Assembly (NCBI RefSeq): GCF_000426245.1
Contig: NZ_AUEZ01000039.1
Location: 1-64,000 of the forward strand
Reading direction: 5' to 3'
Source: Bradyrhizobium sp. Ai1a-2
Lineage (GTDB): Bacteria > Pseudomonadota > Alphaproteobacteria > Rhizobiales > Xanthobacteraceae
Length of the DNA: 64,000 nt
Positions 34,333 through 42,725 of the stretch are shown here, piece by piece. The translations under genes were made by a program, and so were the position numbers. The notes under the pieces were generated by a model that was not told the DNA's origin, did no database searches, and saw only the letters and a program-made list of their open reading frames with translations. Within the stretch, counting starts at the first letter, position 1. Each line of letters begins with the position of its first letter.

Positions 34333-36147
34333 ATGCATCATCTGCGTTCGGCCGGGTCGCGGCCGCGCCTGGGCGATTTCACCACCGACCCGCGTGTGCT
34401 GGTGCTCGTCGCCATGGCCGCGGTCGTCGGCGCGGGCGGTGTTGCCGGGGCCTGGGTGTTGCTGAATGCGATTGCGCTCGTCACCAACTTGGTCTGGTTC
34501 CAGACCATCAGCACCCATGCCAGTTCCCTCGCCGAGGTGAAGCCCGACTGGTGGATGGTCGCCGCTCCAGTCCTGGGCGGGGTGGTGATCGGGCTGATGG
34601 CCCGTTTCGGCTCGGAGAAGATTCGCGGCCACGGCATCCCCGAAGCGATCGAAGCGATCCTGATCGGCGAGAGCCGCATGTCGCCGAAAGTGGCCGTCCT
34701 CAAGCCGCTCTCGTCGGCCGTTTCGATCGGGACGGGCGGCCCGTTCGGTGCGGAAGGACCGATCATCATGACGGGCGGCGCGATTGGCTCGCTGTTTGCC
34801 CAATGCTTCAGCCTCAGCGCGGCCGAGCGCAAGACCCTGCTTGTGGCCGGCGCGACCGCCGGCATGACCGCGATCTTCGGCACGCCGGTCGCGGCAGTGC
34901 TGCTGGCAGTCGAATTGCTGCTGTTCGAATGGAAGCCGCGCAGCCTCATCCCGGTCATCACCGCTTGCGCGGTCTCGATCGCCTTGCGGCCGTACCTGCT
35001 CGGATCCGGGCCGCTATTCCCGTTGTCCGGGACGCTCGCGGTGTCGGGCTGGGGGCTTGTCGTCTGCGCCGGCGTCGGTATCGTCGCCGGACTGCAATCG
35101 GGATTGCTGACCGGCCTTCTTTACAAATTCGAGGATTTCTTTGGTGCTCTACCCATCCACTGGATGTGGTGGCCGGCGCTTGGCGGACTGGCCGTCGGTC
35201 TCGGCGGCCTCATCGAGCCAAGGGCGCTTGCGGTCGGTTACGATGTGATCGGCGACCTGCTCGCAAGCCATGTCACTGCGAGGCAAGTCGCACTCATCCT
35301 CATCGTCAAGTCGATCATCTGGATCGTCGCGCTTGCGTCGGGCACCTCCGGCGGTGTGCTGGCGCCGCTTCTCATCTTTGGCGGTTGCCTCGGATGGCTC
35401 GAAGGGCAGTATCTGCCCGGCGATACCGGTGCCTGGGCACTCATCGGCATGGCGGCGATGATGGGCGGCACCATGCGCTCGCCATTGACCGCGGCGCTAT
35501 TCGCCGTGGAATTGACCGGCGATTTTGCGCTTCTGGTGCCACTGTTGATCGCGACCGGAGCGGCCTATGCCGTGACCGTGCTGATGCTCAAGCGATCGAT
35601 CCTGACCGAGAAGATTGCCCGGCGCGGCCAGCACATCGTGCGCGAATACGGCATCGATCCTTTCGAGCTGCTGCGCGTCGGTGAAGTCATGGTGCGCGAG
35701 GTCGAAACGCTTCCGGCCGACATGGGCATGGAAGAGGCGATCAACTTCTTCTCGACAGATGATCCGCGCCACAAGTCCTATCCGATCCTGACCACGGATA
35801 GACGCGTCGTCGGCATGGTCAGCAGGGGTGATATCCTGCGATGGCGACTGGAAGAACCAACCAACAATGATACCCTCGGCGACCGCTTGTCGGACGATGC
35901 GCCGATCGTGGGATACGCGGATGAGCCCGTTTCCCGGCTGGCCGATCGCATGGCGACCGAAGGCGTTGGCCGCGTTCCGATCGTCGAGTTCGGTACGATG
36001 CAGCTTGTCGGCCTTGTCTCCCGAAAAGACCTGCTGCACATCCGGCGAACGTCCCGGCTGGCCGAAGAGGCGCGCGTTGCCTATTTCGGGACGCGACGTC
36101 CGGCGCTTCCCAAGGCCGCGCAAATGGCGGCCGGCCAGCAAGGTTGA
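34333..36147 (+). CDS. ClC-family chloride channel/antiporter with CBS pair
   Basis: The 604-residue inner-membrane protein has a ClC core (about residues 20-450). GHGIPE (99-104) occupies the selectivity-loop position, with His where E. coli ClC has Ser. GAEGP has gating glutamate E141, and SGTSGGVLAP is the later pore motif. Two C-terminal CBS domains (about 465-575) form a likely nucleotide-sensing module. AGAGGGA precedes ATG 34333. The His at the anion site could alter selectivity. The neighbouring divergent MarR gene may regulate it. Confidence 0.9.
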   Translation: MHHLRSAGSRPRLGDFTTDPRVLVLVAMAAVVGAGGVAGAWVLLNAIALVTNLVWFQTISTHASSLAEVKPDWWMVAAPVLGGVVIGLMARFGSEKIRGHGIPEAIEAILIGESRMSPKVAVLKPLSSAVSIGTGGPFGAEGPIIMTGGAIGSLFAQCFSLSAAERKTLLVAGATAGMTAIFGTPVAAVLLAVELLLFEWKPRSLIPVITACAVSIALRPYLLGSGPLFPLSGTLAVSGWGLVVCAGVGIVAGLQSGLLTGLLYKFEDFFGALPIHWMWWPALGGLAVGLGGLIEPRALAVGYDVIGDLLASHVTARQVALILIVKSIIWIVALASGTSGGVLAPLLIFGGCLGWLEGQYLPGDTGAWALIGMAAMMGGTMRSPLTAALFAVELTGDFALLVPLLIATGAAYAVTVLMLKRSILTEKIARRGQHIVREYGIDPFELLRVGEVMVREVETLPADMGMEEAINFFSTDDPRHKSYPILTTDRRVVGMVSRGDILRWRLEEPTNNDTLGDRLSDDAPIVGYADEPVSRLADRMATEGVGRVPIVEFGTMQLVGLVSRKDLLHIRRTSRLAEEARVAYFGTRRPALPKAAQMAAGQQG

Positions 36148-36290
36148 CTAGAGCATATTCGGTTCTGATTGAATCAGAACCGAAGCTCTAGATTCTTGTT
36201 TTGACGCGTTTTCTACGCAGATAAGTCTACGCAATCTGCGTAAACTTGATTGCTATGCGAACCGGTGTCCACTTCGCTCGAAAACGCTCT
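36148..36290. repeat. Dispersed palindromic repeat, family R7 (copy with insert)
   Basis: CTAGAGCATATTCGGTTCTG with GAATCAGAACCGAAGCTCTAG form a hairpin. The remainder (TTTTGACGCGTTTTCT..., CCGGTGTCCACTTCGCTCG) is the inverted version of copies at 48694-48799 and 61965-62069, interrupted by about 38 bp containing its own TACGCAGATAAG/CTGCGTA repeat. Confidence 0.75.
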
Positions 36291-36308
36291 CGTCCGAACC
36301 CCGCCGAC

Positions 36309-36542
36309 CTACTTCGCGAGCAGCTCGGTCAGGTCGGTCGAGCTCGAACAGCGCAGCTCATCGATTTGCCGGGCCAGCAGCAACGCGCTCGCCCTCAGCG
36401 CCTCCAGCTTTGAAGCCTCGGGATGCTGTCTTTCCAGCTCGGTGATTCGCTCATTGAAGCCGGCCAGCTCATGCTGAAGCCGGTTGATCTCTGCCGTGGC
36501 GTCAGTGGACACCACCGGCGCAGATAGTCTGGTCGCCCGCAT
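36309..36542 (-). CDS. Small coiled-coil hypothetical protein
   Basis: A 77-residue soluble, strongly helical protein with a heptad-like stretch (EINRLQHELAGFNERITELE). The ATG at 36542 has GGGGAG at a 6-bp spacing; an in-frame extension to 36704 is less likely because it runs into a repeat. No family recognised. It is flanked on both sides by R7 repeat sequence. Confidence 0.55.
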   Translation of the reverse strand: MRATRLSAPVVSTDATAEINRLQHELAGFNERITELERQHPEASKLEALRASALLLARQIDELRCSSSTDLTELLAK

Positions 36543-36680
36543 AACCATCTCCCCAAGTATGGTTGAGGCTTGGTGAACCGAATTCGTGGCGGCACCGAGA
36601 AGCTTTTTGGGCGAGGATGCGACTGCCGCGGGTAATGTTTGCGTTCGCGTGCAACAAAGCCACAGTAGGAACTCGGTCGG

Positions 36681-36737
36681 CCTAGAGCAAATTCGGTTCT
36701 GCACGCGAACCGGTTTCCACTTCGCGCGAAAGCGTCA
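36681..36737. repeat. Dispersed repeat R7 (partial copy)
   Basis: CTAGAGCAAATTCGGTTCTG is followed by GCGAACCGGTTTCCACTTCG and CGAAAGCG, a shortened version of the R7 element. Confidence 0.6.
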
Positions 36738-36752
36738 AGGTCGATCCGCCCG

Positions 36753-38090
36753 CTATTTCGCCGCCGAATGCGTCGCCGGCGTCACGCGCCAGACCGTGTT
36801 GCCGACGTCATCGGCCACCAGCAGCGCGCCGTCCTTGGCGATGCGCACGCCGACGGGACGGCCCTGGGCCTCGCCCTTGTCGTTGAGGAAGCCGGTCAGG
36901 ATATCCCTCGGTAGCCCTGCGGGCTTGCCATTCGCGAACGGTACGAAGATCACCTTGTAGCCGGAGCGCGGCTTCCGATTCCACGAGCCGTGCTGGCCCA
37001 TGAAGGCGCCACCCGCCATGTCAGGCGGAAAAAGATTCCCAGTATTGAATGTGAGCCCGAGCGAGGCGGTATGTGCGCCGAGCGCAAAGTCCGGCACGAT
37101 CGCCTTCGCGACCAGGTCCGGCCGTTGCGGATCGACGCGGCTGTCGACATGCTGACCGAAATAGCTGTAGGGCCAGCCGTAGAAGCCGCCATCCTTCACC
37201 GAGGTCATGTAGTCGGGCACCAGGTCGTTGCCGATCTCGTCGCGCTCGTTGACGGTGACCCAGAGTTCGCCGGTCTGCGGATTCCATGATGGCCCGTTGG
37301 GGTTGCGCAGGCCGGAGGCGAAGACGCGCCACTCGCCGCTTCCGCGATCGACTTCGAGCACCGCGGCGCGATTGGTTTCGGCCTCGATGCCGTTCTCGCC
37401 GACATTGCTGTTAGAGCCGACGGTCGCATAGAGCTTGCTACCGTCGGGGCTCGCGGTCAGGTCCTTGGTCCAGTGATGATTGAGGGTGCCGGCGGGCAGG
37501 TCGGCGAGCTTCGCGCCGGGTGCGTCGATCTTGGTGTCTCCCTCGCCATAGGGGAAGCGCATGATCGCGTCGGAGTTGGCGACGTAGAAGTCATTGCCGA
37601 CGAGCACCATGCCGAATGGCGAATTCAGGTCCTTCAGGAAAATGCTGCGGGTTTCGGCGACACCGTCGCCATCGGCATCGCGCAGCAGCCTGATGCGGTT
37701 GGCGCTCGGCACGCCGGCGCCGGCCCATTTCTGCGCCTGCCTGTAGATGAAGCCCTTGATGCCCTTGCCGTCGTCCGGCTTTGGCGGCGCATTGCTCTCG
37801 GCCACCAGCACATCGCCATTCGGCAATACATAGACCGTGCGCGGATGATCGAGCCCGTTCGCGAACGCGTTGACGGCCATTCCGTTGCCGGCGGTCGGCT
37901 TGGTGCCGGCGGGCCACGGATTCGGCGTGGCGATGTCGACGGTCGGGATCAGCGAATGTTCTGGCGGCGGCAGCGCCGGCGACGCCCCGTAGCTCTGCGC
38001 GACGGTCTTGGTGTCCTGCGGATCATTGCAGGCGGAAAGCGACAGCGCCAATGCGCCGATCGACAGTGCCAACAGCAGATTTGTGCGCAT
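36753..38090 (-). CDS. PQQ-dependent sorbosone dehydrogenase-like lipoprotein
   Basis: The 445-residue exported protein has a lipoprotein signal (LSLSAC, lipid Cys at 21), then a six-bladed beta-propeller of the glucose/sorbosone dehydrogenase type. FANGLDHPRTVYVLPNGDVLVAES, GLRNPNGPSWNP, NERDEIGNDLVPDYMTSV and GQHGSWNRKPRSGYKV are the family blocks. Related enzymes oxidise sugars or aldehydes in the periplasm using PQQ. The substrate is unknown and no electron acceptor gene is adjacent. Confidence 0.85.
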   Translation of the reverse strand: MRTNLLLALSIGALALSLSACNDPQDTKTVAQSYGASPALPPPEHSLIPTVDIATPNPWPAGTKPTAGNGMAVNAFANGLDHPRTVYVLPNGDVLVAESNAPPKPDDGKGIKGFIYRQAQKWAGAGVPSANRIRLLRDADGDGVAETRSIFLKDLNSPFGMVLVGNDFYVANSDAIMRFPYGEGDTKIDAPGAKLADLPAGTLNHHWTKDLTASPDGSKLYATVGSNSNVGENGIEAETNRAAVLEVDRGSGEWRVFASGLRNPNGPSWNPQTGELWVTVNERDEIGNDLVPDYMTSVKDGGFYGWPYSYFGQHVDSRVDPQRPDLVAKAIVPDFALGAHTASLGLTFNTGNLFPPDMAGGAFMGQHGSWNRKPRSGYKVIFVPFANGKPAGLPRDILTGFLNDKGEAQGRPVGVRIAKDGALLVADDVGNTVWRVTPATHSAAK

Positions 38091-38448
38091 GTTGGGTTCC
38101 TTGAAATGTGGCGCAGGGACAATGCGGCGCGAGCGCGAATGTTCGTATCGTCAGGCGTGAATTTCGTGTGGCGCAACGCGGCCAACCTCGCAGCAACCGG
38201 AACGGGAGCAAGCATGACCGCAGGCTGGCTCGCGTGAGCATGCTGACCGGCCTGTTCGAGCGGCTGGTGACGGGCCCGCCGCCAGATTCCGGTGCTTCTG
38301 AAGCTTGTTTCCGGCGGCAGGGCGCCATTCGCCAGGCGATCGGCTAATCGCGCAGGGGGCCCCTGCGCCGGGCGCACGTGGAATTGATCGCGGCCGTGGT
38401 AGGGAAGCACCGCGCCGCGGCAACCAGACCGCGTGGCTGGGAGTGGAA
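38091..38448. other. Intergenic region between divergent dehydrogenase and MATE genes
   Basis: This ~360-bp stretch should hold both promoters. I see no convincing gene, repeat or operator. Frames that extend the MATE gene upstream to 38305 have no MATE similarity. Confidence 0.45.
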
Positions 38449-39894
38449 ATGGCTGATATCGCGGTTGCCGAAATACCTGTCGACGAGGAAGAGCGCCCGC
38501 TGCCGCCGCCGGTGAGGGCGCCGGCGCGCAACCGCCTGCTCGACGGGCCGATCCTGCGCACGCTGTTGTGGCTTGCCTGGCCCAACGTGATCGCGCTCTC
38601 GGCCGGCACCTGCGTGGTGATCGCCGAGACCTCCTATATCGGCCGGCTCGGCGTGGAATCGCTGGCTGCGATGGCGCTGGTATTTCCCTGCGTGATCCTG
38701 ACCATGACCATGTCGGGCGGCGCCATGGGCGGCGGCGTGGCGTCGGCGATTGCGCGCGCGCTCGGCGCCGGCGAGACCGAGCGTGCCTCCACGCTCGCGG
38801 CGCATGCGCTTCTGATCGGCATCTCCTTCGGGCTCGTCTTCATGCTGGGCATGCTGATCTTCGGACCGAGTCTGTTGGAATTGCTCGGCGGCCGCGGCAA
38901 CGTGCTGGCGCAGGCGATCGCCTACAGCCAGATCTTCTTCGGCGGCGCCGTGCTGCCGTGGCTGATGAACACCATGGCGGGCGTTTTGCGCGGCACGGGC
39001 AACATGAAATTGCCGTCGACCATGATCCTTTCGTCCGCGATCTGGCAGATCATTCTGGGCGGCACGCTTGGCCTCGGGCTCGGCCCGATCCCGCAATTCG
39101 GCATGCGCGGCGTCGCGGCCGGTTCGCTGATCGCCTATTCGATCAGCATTGCCGTGATGGGCTGGTATCTGTTCTCCGGTCGCGCCCGCGTCAAGCCGAA
39201 GCTCAGGGGATTGCGCGTCCAGTGGGCGATGTTCATCGACATCCTGAGGGTCGGCGCCATTGCCTGCTTCTCGCCGCTGCAGTCGGTTTTGACCATCAGC
39301 ATCTTCACCCACATGCTGGCGAATTTCGGCACCGCGATCCTCGCCGGTTACGGCATCGGCGCACGGCTCGAGTTCATGCTGACGTCGCTCGCGTTCGCGA
39401 CCGGCATCGCCTCGGTGCCGATGATCGGCATGGCCGTCGGCGCCGACCGCATCGCGCGGGCGCGGCGGATCGCCTGGATCGCGGGCACGGTATCGTTCGT
39501 CGCGGTCGGCGCGATCGGCACCTTCCTCGCCATCTTCCCCGACCTCTGGGTCAACATCTTCACCGATGATCCCGCCGTGCGCCTCGCCAGCCGCCAATAT
39601 TTGTCGACGGCGGCGCCGATGTACGCCTTCATCGGGTTGGCGATGTCGATGTACTTCTCCTCGCAGGGCGCAGCGAAGGTGCTTGGCCCGGTGCTGGCGC
39701 AGACCGCGCGCCTCGCCTTCATCGCAGCCGGCGGCTGGTGGCTGTCGACGCATGAGGCGACCGCGCAGAACTTCTTCATGCTCGCAGCCGCCTCGATGGT
39801 CGTGCTCGGCGTGCTCTCATGCGTAAGCGTGGTGCTGACACGCTGGGAGCCGAAGCCGGTACCGATGGCGAAGGTGCGGCCGGCGCTGGGATAG
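38449..39894 (+). CDS. MATE-family efflux transporter
   Basis: The 481-residue inner-membrane protein has about twelve transmembrane helices in two MATE repeats. Typical elements are WPNVIALSAGTCVVIAETSYIGRLG, the GVLRGTGNMKLPS loop and, in the second half, RLEFMLTSLAFATGIAS. MATE proteins export cationic drugs or metabolites by Na+ or H+ antiport. GGGAG precedes ATG 38449. It stands alone and its substrate cannot be told. Confidence 0.9.
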   Translation: MADIAVAEIPVDEEERPLPPPVRAPARNRLLDGPILRTLLWLAWPNVIALSAGTCVVIAETSYIGRLGVESLAAMALVFPCVILTMTMSGGAMGGGVASAIARALGAGETERASTLAAHALLIGISFGLVFMLGMLIFGPSLLELLGGRGNVLAQAIAYSQIFFGGAVLPWLMNTMAGVLRGTGNMKLPSTMILSSAIWQIILGGTLGLGLGPIPQFGMRGVAAGSLIAYSISIAVMGWYLFSGRARVKPKLRGLRVQWAMFIDILRVGAIACFSPLQSVLTISIFTHMLANFGTAILAGYGIGARLEFMLTSLAFATGIASVPMIGMAVGADRIARARRIAWIAGTVSFVAVGAIGTFLAIFPDLWVNIFTDDPAVRLASRQYLSTAAPMYAFIGLAMSMYFSSQGAAKVLGPVLAQTARLAFIAAGGWWLSTHEATAQNFFMLAAASMVVLGVLSCVSVVLTRWEPKPVPMAKVRPALG

Positions 39895-39962
39895 CACCGT
39901 CATTTCGGGGCGTCCGAAGGACGAACCCGGAATCTCGAGATTCCGGCCCTCTGTGAGTGAGA

Positions 39963-40493
39963 TCACGGAGCGGGCACCCGGCGCGCGGTGAACTCCACGT
40001 TGAGACGCCATGTCGCGCCCTGGTCGGCGGAGACTTCGCCGCGCCAGAGAAAGGAATCTGGCGTGATCTGCGAAAAGCCCCACCGCACCAATCGACCGTC
40101 CGGCCGCGTGCCCAGTTGCACGATGTCGGCGCCCTCGGCGCGGCCGATCATCTGCAGGAAGGTGCGCGTGACCGGATCGCTCCATTGTATCCGCCAGGCG
40201 TCGAGCTCGGGATCGTAGACCCTGAGCGTGGTGCCGTAGGAATTGGCGTTGGCGGTGGCGTCGGTCCGGCGCAATTCGCCGCGCGGCGGCACGATCCAGA
40301 CATCCTGGATCGCGCGGCCCTCCAGCGCCCATCCGAAATGCCACTCGCCCTTTCGCTCTCGCCTGGTGCCGTCCTCGGCAATGTGGGTGACATCGAGATC
40401 CCAGGAGCCGACGAAGCGCCCGTAGAGATCCATCTTGCCGGCGCGGTCGGCTGCAGCACCGTCCGCGCCGAGCGCGTCGAGGAACGGGTTCAT
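39963..40493 (-). CDS. Hypothetical protein (DUF1579-like beta-barrel), end of AraC-headed cluster
   Basis: This 176-residue protein is beta-rich, with FVGSWDLDVTHIAEDGTRRERKGEW, WALEGRAIQDVW and TLRVYDPELDAWRIQW segments as in lipocalin-like DUF1579 proteins. No catalytic residues can be assigned. The start ATG overlaps the previous gene's stop (TGATG at 40491-40495), so it is coupled to the SRPBCC gene. Function unknown. Confidence 0.75.
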   Translation of the reverse strand: MNPFLDALGADGAAADRAGKMDLYGRFVGSWDLDVTHIAEDGTRRERKGEWHFGWALEGRAIQDVWIVPPRGELRRTDATANANSYGTTLRVYDPELDAWRIQWSDPVTRTFLQMIGRAEGADIVQLGTRPDGRLVRWGFSQITPDSFLWRGEVSADQGATWRLNVEFTARRVPAP

Positions 40494-40894
40494 CACGCCG
40501 CTTCCCGGCGGAGCTTGTTCTGCATCGCGCTCACGCCAAGATCCATCTGGGAGGAGATGTAGGGCGCGATCTCGTTCGGCAGCACGTCGGCGATCCACGT
40601 CGCGCGGCTGCGGGAGTCGCCGTCGGCAACCACCTGGATGGATGCGCTGTGCTGCTTCAGCCGCTCGCTGACGACGGCATAGACCAGCCGCCGCCGCGAA
40701 TCATCGCAGTCGACCAGCAGTTCACGCACCACCGTGCCATTGGAGAAGGTGACGATGCGGGCATCGCCGTCGAGCTTGGTGTCGAGCACGAAGCCTGGCA
40801 CCAGCCGCGTATGCAGCGCGCCGAAATCGCGTAAGGCATCCCAGACCTGGTCGGGATGCGCGTCGATGATGAATTCTTTGTGGATGGAAGCCAT
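40493..40894 (-). CDS. SRPBCC (START-like) family protein
   Basis: A 133-residue single-domain protein whose start IHKEFIIDAHPDQVWDALRDFG and end RREA are typical of polyketide-cyclase/SRPBCC folds, which bind hydrophobic ligands in a deep cavity. It is translationally coupled to the downstream DUF1579-like gene and lies below an AraC regulator and a VOC protein on the same strand. Role unknown. Confidence 0.85.
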   Translation of the reverse strand: MASIHKEFIIDAHPDQVWDALRDFGALHTRLVPGFVLDTKLDGDARIVTFSNGTVVRELLVDCDDSRRRLVYAVVSERLKQHSASIQVVADGDSRSRATWIADVLPNEIAPYISSQMDLGVSAMQNKLRREAA

Positions 40895-40921
40895 GGGAGG
40901 AGTCCTTTTGCAGGTGGGATC

Positions 40922-41006
40922 GTCATTGCGAGGAGCGAAGCGACGAAGCAATCCATGCTTCCACAAGCGGCGAAATGGATTGCTTCGCTCCGCTCGCAAT
41001 GACGGC
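40922..41006. repeat. Dispersed palindromic repeat, family R6
   Basis: CGTCATTGCGAGGAGCGAAG and CTTCGCTCCGCTCGCAATGACG form a long hairpin around TTCCACAAGCGG, between the VOC and SRPBCC genes. A remnant of its right end recurs near 52649-52661. Confidence 0.75.
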
Positions 41007-41023
41007 GGAGATGACGGTGTTGG

Positions 41024-41383
41024 TCACGTACACACCGCCTCGACATTGTTGCCGTCGGGATCGATCAGGAACGCCGCGTAGTAGGTCGGGCTGTAATCCT
41101 TGCGAGAGCCGGCTGCGCCGTTGTCGCGGCCGCCGGCTTTCAATCCTTCGCTGTGGAATGTCTTGATCGCATCGTGGTCCGGCGCGCGGAATGCGACATG
41201 GGCGCTGCCATTGCTCTTGCCCTTGTGCAGATGCAGCCATAGCGCCGGCTCGCCCTTCGGGCCGAAGCCGGCGCCGGCGGCATCGCGCGAGCACAGGACA
41301 TAGCCGAGCGGGGCAAGCGCTGCGGTGTAGAAACGCACGCTGGCGTCGAGATCGCCGACGCGCAGTCCGATATGGTCGTACAT
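41024..41383 (-). CDS. VOC-family (glyoxalase/bleomycin-resistance) protein
   Basis: This 119-residue protein has two beta-alpha-beta-beta-beta modules: MYDHIGLRVGDLDASVRFYTAAL and AHVAFRAPDHDAIKTFH, ending in AFLIDPDGNNVEAV. The metal-ligand positions H4 and the terminal E are present, so it could be an active metalloenzyme. It sits between the AraC gene and the SRPBCC pair on the same strand. Confidence 0.87.
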   Translation of the reverse strand: MYDHIGLRVGDLDASVRFYTAALAPLGYVLCSRDAAGAGFGPKGEPALWLHLHKGKSNGSAHVAFRAPDHDAIKTFHSEGLKAGGRDNGAAGSRKDYSPTYYAAFLIDPDGNNVEAVCT

Positions 41384-41440
41384 GATGGTTCTCCAGTGCT
41401 TTAAGCGCGCCTGACGACGCGCGGGACTGGAGGAGGCTAG

Positions 41441-42280
41441 CTAGTGCAGCGCCAGCCGTTCTTGGAAAATCTTGCGGTCGCCGCGCGAAGCCTTCCGGAA
41501 CGCATGCGGCGAGACGCCGGCAGCGCGGTGGAACGTGCGCACGAAATTGGAGAGATCGCCGAAACCGACGTCGTAGGCGATCTCGGTGATCGGACTGTCG
41601 TCATCGGCCAGCCGCCGCGCCGCGTGGCGCAGCCGCGAGCGCACGAGATATTGATGCGGCGTCACGCCGAGGACTTCCGAGAACAGCCTGAGGAAGTGGA
41701 ACGTGCTGATGCCGGCCTGGTCCGCCGCATCGTCCAGGCCGATATCCCGGTGCGCATGCGCGTCGATCCACAGCGCCGCTTCGACTGCCCGGCGGCGGTC
41801 GCGCAGGCCCGCCGTCACCGGCCTCGCCGCGCGGCCCGAGACCACCTCGATGAAGCGGCTGGCCAGGAGATGGCCGGCCTCGTCGAGGCCGATGTCGCTG
41901 TTGCCATCTGCTGCCGTTTGCGCGAGCTCGCCGAGCACCATCAATTCCGGCAGCGGCGGCACTGATCCGATCTGCCAGACCGCGCGGCTGTCGCCGATCG
42001 CCTGCACCAGTTCCGGATGCAGGAAGAACGACAGGCATTCGTCGCCGCCGACATGGTCGTGGGTGCAGGTATATTCGTCGCCGGGATGGCCGACCAGGAT
42101 CGCGCCGGTCACCAGCTCATGGAAACGGCCGCGGCAGCGGCAGCCGAAGCTGCCCTTGCGCACATAGGAAATCGAATGCGCATCATATTGTTCGGCAAAC
42201 GGTTTCTCGCCGGGCACCGCGGTGCAGCGGAACTCGTTCACGGCAATGCGCTCACGCTGCAACAGCGGCCTTCGGATCAT
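41441..42280 (-). CDS. AraC-family transcriptional regulator
   Basis: The 279-residue regulator has an N-terminal cupin-type sensor containing the odd CRCRGR stretch and a C-terminal double helix-turn-helix (DDAADQAGISTFHFLRLFSEVLGVTPHQYLVRSRLRHAARRL; ITEIAYDVGFGDLSNFVRTFHRAAGVSP). I prefer MIRRPLLQRE (42280) over the upstream TTG/GTG frames. It heads a run of four minus-strand genes and probably controls them. Confidence 0.88.
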   Translation of the reverse strand: MIRRPLLQRERIAVNEFRCTAVPGEKPFAEQYDAHSISYVRKGSFGCRCRGRFHELVTGAILVGHPGDEYTCTHDHVGGDECLSFFLHPELVQAIGDSRAVWQIGSVPPLPELMVLGELAQTAADGNSDIGLDEAGHLLASRFIEVVSGRAARPVTAGLRDRRRAVEAALWIDAHAHRDIGLDDAADQAGISTFHFLRLFSEVLGVTPHQYLVRSRLRHAARRLADDDSPITEIAYDVGFGDLSNFVRTFHRAAGVSPHAFRKASRGDRKIFQERLALH

Positions 42281-42454
42281 GCCGTAAGACTTAGCGATGC
42301 GCCCGCGACGGCGCAACGGGGCCGCAGCACGTCGAATTAGGTCAGGCGATTGCGGCGTCGAAACTGGAATCTTGACGTTTTCCGTTAAGGAGAACGCGAG
42401 AGGCGACTTGGCGAAAGCCCCGGTCTCGGCTAATCAGGAGGGGCAGCGCGATCC

Positions 42455-42528
42455 GCGGGCGTAGTTCAATGGTAGAACGGCAGCTTCCCAAGCTGCATAC
42501 GAGGGTTCGATTCCCTTCGCCCGCTCCA
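42455..42528 (+). tRNA. tRNA-Gly (anticodon CCC)
   Basis: The acceptor GCGGGCG (42455-42461) pairs with CGCCCGC (42518-42524), and CCA is encoded at 42526-42528. The anticodon stem GCAGC/GCTGC holds the loop TTCCCAA, giving anticodon CCC. The T arm GAGGGTTCGATTCCCTT is normal. It reads GGG glycine codons. Confidence 0.96.
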
Positions 42529-42725
42529 GCTTTACCGCCCGCTCTCATCGCCGGCGCTTCGAAGCTTGGCTTGTATCCACATCGCAACCACAGGCAGAGA
42601 TTCGGCCTGGCGTCCAACTGTTGGTGTTACCGCAGTAACTCTGTTCTGGCTTTCAGCAACACGATTGTAGCTCGACCCCGTCACTAAGCGTGACGATCAA
42701 AAGGGTATCGGAGCGACTGTTGCTC

